A stretch of DNA of 8,840 bases from Lysobacteraceae bacterium (lineage in GTDB: Bacteria > Pseudomonadota > Gammaproteobacteria > Xanthomonadales > Xanthomonadaceae). Position 1 is the stretch's first letter. Every line of letters begins with the position of its first letter. The stretch spans positions 442 through 9,281 of the forward strand of contig DMHI01000023.1 of the NCBI GenBank assembly GCA_003449515.1. Reading direction: 5' to 3'. Below are positions 1-5,785 of this stretch, one piece after another. Below the pieces are notes generated by a model, which worked only from the letters and a program-made list of their open reading frames with translations, ran no database searches and was not told the DNA's origin. Made by a program: the position numbers and the translations under genes.

Positions 1-1
1 C

Positions 2-247
2 GAGGCCTACCCGGAGCTGAAGGCCAGCGCCAACATGCAGCAGCTCTCCGAGGAGCTCACCAGCACCGAAAACCGCATCGCCTTCGCGCGGCAGGCCTAC
101 AACGACGCGGTGATGTCCTACAACAACCGTCGCGAGATGTTCCCGGGAAGCCTGATCGCGGGATCGTACGATTTCCGCCCGGCGGCCCTGCTCGAGATCG
201 GCGCCGACGAGGCGCACAAGCGCAACGTCCCGCGCGTGCAGTTCTGA
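2..247 (+). CDS. lemA: LemA family protein, C-terminal part (5' end outside window)
   Basis: Only the last 81 residues are visible; the frame is open to the left edge, so the internal Met codon at 35 is not the real start. The segment YPELKASANMQQLSEEL followed by TSTENRIAFARQAYNDAVMSYN and an FPGSLIA-type tail is the conserved core of LemA proteins. These are N-terminally membrane-anchored, mostly helical proteins of about 180-200 residues whose biochemical role is not well defined. The anchor segment is not in the window. The stop codon is 10 bases before the start of an M48 metalloprotease, and LemA genes are often found beside membrane metalloproteases, which supports a joint role in envelope maintenance (inference). 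Family assignment is secure; function is not. Confidence 0.9.
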   Translation, partial: EAYPELKASANMQQLSEELTSTENRIAFARQAYNDAVMSYNNRREMFPGSLIAGSYDFRPAALLEIGADEAHKRNVPRVQF

Positions 248-249
248 GG
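245..249 (+). promoter_or_regulatory. Ribosome binding site of the M48 protease gene, overlapping the lemA stop codon
   Basis: The bases TGAGG overlap the TGA stop of the upstream LemA gene, with core GAGG at 246-249, 8 bases before the ATG at 258. The good spacing supports this ATG as the start and suggests that the two genes are translated from one message. Confidence 0.6.
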
Positions 250-257
250 CCCCACCG

Positions 258-2165
258 ATGACGCTGTTCGAACGCCAGGACGCGGTGCGCCGCCGCTCGC
301 GCCGTCTGTTCGTGCTGTTCGTGCTCGCCGTGCTGGGCATCGTCGCCGCGGTGAATCTGCTGGTGTGGTTCTTTGTCGGGCAGGTGGTGGCCGCCGGCGG
401 CATCTCGACCCTGCCACTGCTCGCCTTCACCAGCGCGGCCGTACTGCTCCTGATCGGCGGTGCCAGCTTCTGGCGCACCATGACCCTGCGCAAGGGCGGT
501 GGCGCGGTGGCGATGGCACTCGGCGGCACGCCGGTGCCACCCGACACGCAGGACCCGAATCTGCGCCGTCTGCTCAATGTGGTGGAGGAAATGGCGATCG
601 CCTCCGGCAGCGCGCTGCCGCAGGTGTTCGTGCTCGAGGACGAGCCCGCCATCAATGCCTTCGCCGCCGGCTTCGGCGGGCCCGACGCCGCCATCGCCGT
701 GACCCGTGGTGCGCTCGACCGGCTCAACCGCACCGAACTGCAGGGCGTGGTCGCGCACGAGTTCGGCCACATCATCAATGCCGATATCCGCCTCAACCTG
801 CATCTGGTCGGCCTGCTGTTCGGCATCACCATGCTGAGTCTGGTGGGCCGCCACCTGATGGTGGTGCGCGGTCGCCGCATGGGGCAGCGTGGTGTTGCTG
901 GCGTGGTGCTGTTCGGTTTCGCCCTGCTCGCCATCGGGGGCATCGGCCAACTCTGCGCGCGGCTGATCAAGGCCGGCATCAGCCGCCAGCGCGAGTACCT
1001 TGCCGATGCCTCGGCCCTGCAGTACACGCGCGACCCCGATGGCCTGGTGGGCGCGTTCCTGAAGATCGCCGGTGTGCCGGCGCAGGGTCGCTTGCAGGCG
1101 CCCGAAGCCGAGGAGATCAGCCACATGCTGTTCGAGGACGGCGTGGGCCTGCGCGGCTGGATGGCCACGCATCCGCCGCTGCTCGCGCGCATCCAGGCGC
1201 TGCGTCCCGGTTTCAAGTCCGACATGTTCGGCGACGCGGTGCTGCGCCGGCAGCGCGCCGCGCGCTCCGGGCTGGATGAGGATCATGCACTCGCCCTGGC
1301 CGCGGCGCCGGTGCTGCCCGCGCCCGATGCGGCGGTGCGCATCTCGCCGCCGGCGATCGCCGATGCCCTGGGCCAGTGGCGGCCGGACGATGTCCAGCGT
1401 GCGCAGGCCATCGCGGCGGCGCTGCCGGGCGTGCTCGAGCGCGCCGCCCGTGATCGCGACGAGGCGATGCCCCTGCTGTTCGGTCTGCTGTTCGCGCCCG
1501 ACGCGACGGTGCGGAAGAAGCAGTGCTTCGAGCTGGCTGCGCGGATGGGCGAGCGGATGGTGGGGCAGGCCGCCGATTACGCCGAGCGTGTGCATGGCCT
1601 GCATCCGGCGCTGCGCCTGCCACTGGCGATGCTCGCGCTGGCCACGCTCAAGCGCCGCGCCCGCGCCGATATCGACACCGTGGCCGATGTCTGCACCGCG
1701 CTCTCCCATGCCGATGAGCGGATCGACCTCGTGGCATACGGTCTGGCCGAACTGCTGCGCGCCGAACTGCGCGATGCGGCCGACCCTTCGGCGGCCTGGC
1801 GGCGACCGCAGGTCAAGCTCGCCGCGGTCGAGGCCGATGTGGTGCGCCTGCTCGCGGTGTTCGCGCAGGCCGGTCACGCCGCCACGGCCGATGCGCAGCG
1901 GGCCTTCATGGCCGGCCTGCCGCGCGTGCTGCCGAATTCGGCGGCGCGCTACACACCGCCGGCGCAGGGTGTGGCCGTGCTCGACGAGGTCTGGCCGCGG
2001 CTCGATGCCCTGGTGCCCAAGGCCAAGCTGATGCTGATCGAGGCCCTGGTCGCCACCGCCGCGCACGATGGCGAGCTCAGCATCGCCGAGGCCGAGCTGC
2101 TGCGCATCGTCTGCGCCATCCTGCACGCACCGCTGCCGGCGGCACTGACGCCAGTGCGGGCTTGA
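258..2165 (+). CDS. Membrane M48 family zinc metallopeptidase with long helical, TerB-like C-terminal extension
   Basis: The 635-residue product is predicted to be an integral inner-membrane zinc endopeptidase of the HtpX/Ste24 type. Two hydrophobic segments lie at about residues 18-46 and 50-71, and two more at about 181-200 and 213-235. The zinc motif HEFGH is at 167-171; its two His are ligands and Glu168 is the catalytic base. Glu246 in SRQREYLAD is the expected third ligand, and THPPLLARI at 304-312 is the conserved downstream M48 motif. Length is about twice that of HtpX (about 290). The extra 300 residues are Ala-rich and helical. The end, about 585-625, with AAHDGELSIAEAELLR, resembles the acidic helix pair of TerB-like domains (from memory of the family). 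The start is fixed by a good ribosome binding site 10 bases after lemA. A quality-control role in the envelope is likely; substrates are unknown. Confidence 0.9.
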   Translation: MTLFERQDAVRRRSRRLFVLFVLAVLGIVAAVNLLVWFFVGQVVAAGGISTLPLLAFTSAAVLLLIGGASFWRTMTLRKGGGAVAMALGGTPVPPDTQDPNLRRLLNVVEEMAIASGSALPQVFVLEDEPAINAFAAGFGGPDAAIAVTRGALDRLNRTELQGVVAHEFGHIINADIRLNLHLVGLLFGITMLSLVGRHLMVVRGRRMGQRGVAGVVLFGFALLAIGGIGQLCARLIKAGISRQREYLADASALQYTRDPDGLVGAFLKIAGVPAQGRLQAPEAEEISHMLFEDGVGLRGWMATHPPLLARIQALRPGFKSDMFGDAVLRRQRAARSGLDEDHALALAAAPVLPAPDAAVRISPPAIADALGQWRPDDVQRAQAIAAALPGVLERAARDRDEAMPLLFGLLFAPDATVRKKQCFELAARMGERMVGQAADYAERVHGLHPALRLPLAMLALATLKRRARADIDTVADVCTALSHADERIDLVAYGLAELLRAELRDAADPSAAWRRPQVKLAAVEADVVRLLAVFAQAGHAATADAQRAFMAGLPRVLPNSAARYTPPAQGVAVLDEVWPRLDALVPKAKLMLIEALVATAAHDGELSIAEAELLRIVCAILHAPLPAALTPVRA

Positions 2166-2166
2166 C

Positions 2167-2191
2167 TCCGGGCGGCGCGGGTCCGGGCGGC
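2167..2191. repeat. Short direct repeat in the convergent junction
   Basis: TCCGGGCGGC occurs at 2167-2176 and again at 2182-2191, five bases apart, just after the protease stop codon. The second copy forms the left arm of the hairpin at 2183-2205. In such GC-rich DNA a 10-base repeat may be chance or local slippage. Confidence 0.4.
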
Positions 2192-2205
2192 ATGAGCCGC
2201 ACCGG
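2183..2205. terminator. GC-rich hairpin between convergent genes, possible bidirectional terminator
   Basis: CCGG-GCGGC at 2183-2191 pairs with GCCGC-A-CCGG at 2196-2205. This gives nine G-C pairs with one bulged A (2201) and the tetraloop ATGA. It lies wholly between the protease stop (2163-2165) and the oxidoreductase stop (2214-2216 on the other strand), where a terminator shared by both genes would sit. There is no T-tract on either side, so it is not a canonical intrinsic terminator. Confidence 0.35.
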
Positions 2206-2213
2206 CGTCGTCG

Positions 2214-3809
2214 CTAGCCGCGGATCAGCGCGGCGGCGCGTTCCGCGATCATGATCGTCGGCGCATTGGTGTTGCCGCCGATCAGCTTCGGCATCACCGA
2301 GGCGTCGACCACGCGCAGGCCGTCGATGCCACGCACGCGCAGCAGCGGGTCGACGACCGCATCGCGATCATCGTCGGCGCCGATCGCGCAGGTGCCGATG
2401 GGGTGGTAGATCGACTCGGCCTTGCGGCGCACGAAGGCATCGATACCGTCGGCATCACGCACCTTCGCACCGGGCAGGAGTTCATCGCCACGGAACGCTG
2501 CGAAGGCCGGCTGGGCGATGATCGACCGCGAGAGCCGCACGCACTCGCGCATCATCCTCCGGTCGAACCCGTCGGCATCGCTGAGGTAATTGGCCTCGAT
2601 GCGCGGTTTGACCGCGGCGTCGGTGTCGGCGAGGTAGAGCCGGCCGCGGCTTTTCGGCCGCAGGAAGCAGGCATGCACGGTGAATCCGTGACCCGGCAGC
2701 TTGTTGCGGCCGTGGTCGTCGAGCTGCGCCGGCACGAAGTGGAACTGCAGGTCGGGGCGCTCGTCCTCGGCGAGATCCGAACGCAGGAAGCCGCCGGCCT
2801 CGGCGATGTTGCTGGTGCCCGGCCCCTGCTTGCGCAGGTAGTAGTCCCACGCGATCTTCGCTTCGTTGAGCAACGAATCGGAGTCGTCGTAGGTGATCGG
2901 CTGGGTGGCACGTTGCAGCGTGCAGATGTCGAGATGATCCTGCAGATTGCCGCCGACGCCGGGCAGGTCGACGCGCACCTCGATGCCCTTCTGGCGCAGG
3001 TGTGCCGCCGGGCCGATGCCGGACAGCATCAGCAACTGCGGGCTGTTGATGGCGCCGCCGCAGAGGATCACCTCGCGCGCCGCGCCTTCGGCGAAGGCCG
3101 CGCCGCCGACGGTGTACAGCACCCCGCTGGCGCGGCCGCCTTCGAAGAGCAGCTTGCGCGCCAATGCGCCGGTGATGACCTTCAGATTCGGGCGCTGGCC
3201 ACGGATCGGGTCGAGGTAGGCGGTGGCCGACGAGCAGCGCGAGCCGCCGCGCGTGGTGGTCTGGTAGAAGCCGAAGCCCTCCTGCCGCGCGCCGTTGAAG
3301 TCGGTGTTCGGCGGAAATCCGGCCTGCGTCGCGGCTTCGATGAACACCGCTGACAAGGGGTTGTGGTAGCGGTGATCGCTGACGCCGAGCGGGCCGTCGC
3401 CACCGTGCAGCGCATCGGCACCGCGCTCGTTGCCTTCCGACTTGCGGAACCAGGGCAACACCGCCTCCCAGTGCCAGCCGGTGGCGCCGAGCGAGGCCCA
3501 TTCGTCGTAATCCCGATGGTGGCCGCGGACGTAGCACATCGCGTTGATCGAGCTGCTGCCACCAAGCACCTTGCCGCGCGGCCACCACAGCATGCGGCCG
3601 TCGAGGTTCCGCTCGGGCGCGGTGGTGTAGTCCCAGTTGACGCCCTTCTTGCCCACCAGCTTGGCGAGGCCCGCCGGCATGTGGACGAAGGGATGCCAGT
3701 CGCGCGGCCCGGCTTCGAGCAGCAGCACCTTGACGGTGGGATCGGCGCTGAGGCGGTTGGCGAGAACGCAGCCGGCAGAACCGGCACCGACGATGATGTA
3801 ATCGAACAC
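2214..3809 (-). CDS. GMC family FAD-dependent oxidoreductase (choline / alcohol dehydrogenase type)
   Basis: The 531-residue flavoprotein begins almost at once with the FAD dinucleotide-binding fold: FDYIIVGAGSAG holds the GxGxxG at 8-13, and Glu32 ends the second strand (LLLEAGP) to bind ribose. GMC signature 1 spans about 77-104 (PRGKVLGGSSSINAM) and signature 2 about 251-266 (GGAINSPQLLMLSGIG). The catalytic pair is His469 in YHPIGTC and Asn513 in GGNTNAPTIM. Length matches BetA and AlkJ-type dehydrogenases (530-560). I chose GTG at 3807-3809 because it directly precedes the first beta strand and no ATG lies in the open frame just upstream; the ribosome binding site is poor. The frame stays open for 442 more codons, but that part is not gene-like. 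No betB, betI or alkane genes are visible, so the substrate (choline, primary alcohol or other) is undetermined. Confidence 0.92.
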   Translation of the reverse strand: MFDYIIVGAGSAGCVLANRLSADPTVKVLLLEAGPRDWHPFVHMPAGLAKLVGKKGVNWDYTTAPERNLDGRMLWWPRGKVLGGSSSINAMCYVRGHHRDYDEWASLGATGWHWEAVLPWFRKSEGNERGADALHGGDGPLGVSDHRYHNPLSAVFIEAATQAGFPPNTDFNGARQEGFGFYQTTTRGGSRCSSATAYLDPIRGQRPNLKVITGALARKLLFEGGRASGVLYTVGGAAFAEGAAREVILCGGAINSPQLLMLSGIGPAAHLRQKGIEVRVDLPGVGGNLQDHLDICTLQRATQPITYDDSDSLLNEAKIAWDYYLRKQGPGTSNIAEAGGFLRSDLAEDERPDLQFHFVPAQLDDHGRNKLPGHGFTVHACFLRPKSRGRLYLADTDAAVKPRIEANYLSDADGFDRRMMRECVRLSRSIIAQPAFAAFRGDELLPGAKVRDADGIDAFVRRKAESIYHPIGTCAIGADDDRDAVVDPLLRVRGIDGLRVVDASVMPKLIGGNTNAPTIMIAERAAALIRG

Positions 3810-3856
3810 GAAGCCACTGCCGCTTTGGCGATGGTCGATGCTCGGCCGCAGCCATC

Positions 3857-3868
3857 GAGCAATTGCTC
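3857..3868. repeat. Perfect 12-base palindrome, candidate operator
   Basis: GAGCAATTGCTC is its own reverse complement. It lies about 48 bases before the oxidoreductase GTG and 61 bases before the transporter ATG, so a dimeric regulator bound here could act on both genes. It is AT-richer at its centre than the surrounding DNA. No known regulator family is assigned. Confidence 0.4.
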
Positions 3869-3891
3869 TATCGCGGCACCGGGCGGCGGCT

Positions 3892-3906
3892 CGGCTACAG
3901 TAGCCG
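3892..3906. repeat. 15-base inverted repeat overlapping a possible -10 box
   Basis: CGGCTAC-A-GTAGCCG has two perfect 7-base arms around a single central A. It covers the TACAGT proposed as the -10 element of the transporter gene, so a protein bound here would occlude that promoter. It could also form a small RNA or DNA hairpin only in part, because the arms leave almost no loop. Confidence 0.35.
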
Positions 3907-3929
3907 GCTTCCACCGCGAATCCGACACG

Positions 3930-5264
3930 ATGCCCCCGAACGGCCCGCAGCGCCTGAGCTGGAGCGACCTCAAGCGGGCGCTGGTCGATGTGCCGGCGCT
4001 GGCGCTGTCGTTCGGCTACTTCTTCTGCCTGCTGTGCGGCTACTTCATGCTGCGCTCGATCCGCGACGCCTTCGGTGCCAGCGGCGATGCCGCGACCGTG
4101 TTCCCGCCCGGGATGATCGCCTTCTTCGCCGGGCACGGCATCGCGCTGGGCGAGCTGACGCTGCAGGTGCTGTTCACCGGCACCTTCATCGCCATGCTGC
4201 TGCTGCAGCCCTTCTACGGCGCGCTGGTCAGTCGCTACCCGCGACGCGTCTTCCTGCCCTTCGTCTACGCCCTGCTGGTGGCCTGCCTCGGCGTGTTCTA
4301 CCTGCTGTTCCAGAACGAGGTGGAGGGCCGCGGCGCGGTGTTCTTCATCTTTCTCGCGGTGGTCAACCTGTTCGCGGTGACGGTGTTCTGGAGCTTCATG
4401 TCGGATGTCTACAGCTCGACGCAGTCGCGGCTGTTCTATGGCTTCATCGGGGTGGGCGGCACGTTGGGCGCGCTGGCCGGCCCGCTGCTGACCAAGCTGC
4501 TGGTCGAGCATGTCGGCGTGGCCAACATCATGCTGATCAGCACCGGCCTGCTCGGCTTGTGCCTGCTGTTCGTGCTGGCGCTCGCGCCGTGGGCACGGCG
4601 TCGGGAGGTGGTGCGCGGCGGCACCCGCTACGACGAGGCGATGGGCGGGCGCTTCCTCGAAGGCCTGCGTATCGTGGCGCGGGTGCCGCTGATGCGCGCC
4701 ATGGCCCTGCTGATGTTCTTCGGTGTGGCGATCGGCACGCTGCTCTACAGCGAGCAGGCCGCGGTGGCCCGGCAGATCATCGACGACGAAGCCCGCACCG
4801 CGTTCTTCGCCCGCATCGATCTGTGGGTGAACAGCCTGACGCTGGCGGTGCAGCTCTTCATCACGCCGGTGCTGTTGGCGCGCTTCGGCGTGGCGCCATT
4901 GCTGCTGATCCCGGGCATCGCGATCACTGTCGGCTTCGCCGCGCTGGCCGCCAACCCGCTGCCGATGCTGCTGATGGCGGTGCAGGTGGCGACTCGCGCC
5001 GGCGAGTTCTCGCTGGCCAAGCCGGCGCGCGAAACCCTGTACACCCGCGTCGACGCCGAGACCCGCTACAAGGCCAAGGCCTTCATCGACACCGCCCTGT
5101 ACCGCGCCAGCGATTTCACCTTCGTCTGGGTGCACAAGGCGATCGCCAGCCTGGGTTCGGCCTTCGTGTTCGCCGTGGGCACCGGCATGGCGCTGGCGAT
5201 GCTGGGTGCAGCCTGGTCGCTGGTGCGCGCGCAGCGCAGCCTGCCTGCCGATGGACGCGGCTGA
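3930..5264 (+). CDS. MFS-like membrane transporter related to the Npt/TLC nucleotide transporter group
   Basis: The 444-residue protein is highly hydrophobic with about 11-12 membrane segments: roughly 22-42, 78-98, 108-128, 136-156, 170-190, 198-220, 257-275, 300-318, 320-340, 343-358 and 405-433. Charged cytoplasmic stretches lie at 222-245 and 365-395. Two motifs recall, from memory, bacterial MFS proteins annotated as Npt1/Npt2 or TLC ATP/ADP-type carriers: FWSFMSDVYSSTQSRLFYGF at 153-172 followed by GVGGTLGALAGP, and RYKAKAFIDTALYRASD at 379-395. These families exchange nucleotides in intracellular parasites. Free-living bacteria also carry relatives of unknown substrate, so ATP/ADP exchange should not be assumed. 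The ATG at 3930 precedes a short charged leader and the first membrane helix; no strong ribosome binding site is visible. It is divergent from the GMC gene and apparently monocistronic. Confidence 0.8.
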   Translation: MPPNGPQRLSWSDLKRALVDVPALALSFGYFFCLLCGYFMLRSIRDAFGASGDAATVFPPGMIAFFAGHGIALGELTLQVLFTGTFIAMLLLQPFYGALVSRYPRRVFLPFVYALLVACLGVFYLLFQNEVEGRGAVFFIFLAVVNLFAVTVFWSFMSDVYSSTQSRLFYGFIGVGGTLGALAGPLLTKLLVEHVGVANIMLISTGLLGLCLLFVLALAPWARRREVVRGGTRYDEAMGGRFLEGLRIVARVPLMRAMALLMFFGVAIGTLLYSEQAAVARQIIDDEARTAFFARIDLWVNSLTLAVQLFITPVLLARFGVAPLLLIPGIAITVGFAALAANPLPMLLMAVQVATRAGEFSLAKPARETLYTRVDAETRYKAKAFIDTALYRASDFTFVWVHKAIASLGSAFVFAVGTGMALAMLGAAWSLVRAQRSLPADGRG

Positions 5265-5270
5265 GCCGCG

Positions 5271-5308
5271 GCGGGCAGCGGCGGCGCCTTATCGCCGCTC
5301 GTGCCCGC
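5271..5308. terminator. Strong hairpin between convergent genes, possible bidirectional terminator
   Basis: GCGGGCA at 5271-5277 pairs with TGCCCGC at 5302-5308 (7 pairs). GCGGCG at 5281-5286 pairs with CGCCGC at 5293-5298 (6 pairs) across a small 3x3 internal loop, leaving the loop CCTTAT. The whole element fits between the transporter stop (5262-5264) and the DUF4442 stop (5315-5317). It lacks a run of T on either strand but is well placed to end transcripts from both sides or to protect their 3' ends. Confidence 0.5.
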
Positions 5309-5314
5309 AGCGCG

Positions 5315-5785
5315 TCAGCGCCTGGGCTTCGGTGACAGCCACATCGTGACCTCGGCGCGGAAGGTCACGTCGCCACCCGCGTCGCGCACGTCCACCTGCA
5401 CCGGCAGGTCGTAGCCCTGAGCGGCGCTCACGAGGGGAACGGAGGGCGTGGCGATGCCGGTCTGCGGGCCCATGGCCTTCTTCAGGTACTGCACGGTCAT
5501 GCCTTTCGGGATCCAGCGCATGCCCTCGGGCAGCGAAGCGTCGGTCATCACGCCGGCGCACAGTTCGGCGAGATTGCACAGCGCGATCGCATGCACGCTG
5601 CCGATGTGGTTGCGCATGCCGCGGCGGTGCGGGATGCGCGCCTCGCAGCGCCCCGGCTCCAGCCGCGTGATCGTTGGATGGATGGTGCCGAAGTAGGGCG
5701 CCTTGAAGCACACGGCCCGCGAGAACAGCCACCGCCCGAGCGGCAGGCGCTCGAAGCGGTGGTAGAGGCGCAGCAGCGGCGTCAT
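5315..5785 (-). CDS. DUF4442 hotdog-fold protein, thioesterase-like
   Basis: The 156-residue cytoplasmic protein has the DUF4442 pattern. A short basic N-terminal helix is followed by a strand-rich section (HPTITRLEPGRCEARIPHRRG) and then RNHIGSVHAIALCNLAE at 58-74. That motif matches the central hotdog helix of PaaI/4HBT-like thioesterases, where Asn59, His65 and Glu74 would line the active site. The remaining strands end near residue 150. Such proteins are expected to hydrolyse or bind acyl-CoA thioesters, but the activity of DUF4442 proteins is not established here. The ATG at 5783-5785 overlaps the fadE stop in ATGA and has no clear ribosome binding site, so translation probably depends on coupling with fadE. 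It could recycle CoA or remove dead-end acyl-CoAs during beta-oxidation (inference). Confidence 0.82.
   Translation of the reverse strand: MTPLLRLYHRFERLPLGRWLFSRAVCFKAPYFGTIHPTITRLEPGRCEARIPHRRGMRNHIGSVHAIALCNLAELCAGVMTDASLPEGMRWIPKGMTVQYLKKAMGPQTGIATPSVPLVSAAQGYDLPVQVDVRDAGGDVTFRAEVTMWLSPKPRR

Larger units (their letters stand above)
3810..3929. promoter_or_regulatory. Divergent intergenic region with promoters for the oxidoreductase and transporter genes
   Basis: This 120-base region separates two genes that read away from each other, so it must hold the promoters of both unless transcription enters from elsewhere. It contains two perfect inverted repeats (3857-3868 and 3892-3906). A possible -10 element for the rightward gene is TACAGT at 3896-3901, which would put the transcript start near 3908. 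No good -35 box accompanies it, and no clear promoter is visible for the leftward gene. Confidence 0.45.

Noticed and set aside
57..2126. 689-codon open frame on the - strand opposite the M48 protease gene
   Set aside because: The translation is rich in His, Arg, Gln and Gly with no recognisable domain, as expected for the complement of a high-GC gene; the + strand product has clear M48 motifs.
2214..3809. Naming the GMC oxidoreductase betA (choline dehydrogenase)
   Set aside because: The GMC motifs are shared by choline, alcohol and other dehydrogenases, and no betaine pathway genes are visible nearby, so the substrate cannot be fixed.
3363..3929. 189-codon N-terminal extension of the transporter
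   Set aside because: This part is antisense to the start of the GMC gene, is not hydrophobic, and has the composition of a shadow frame; the ATG at 3930 fits the first membrane helix.
3810..5135. 442-codon upstream extension of the GMC oxidoreductase frame
   Set aside because: It runs antisense through the transporter gene with His/Gln/Glu-rich composition and no domain; the FAD fold begins at the GTG at 3809. A fusion protein is not supported.
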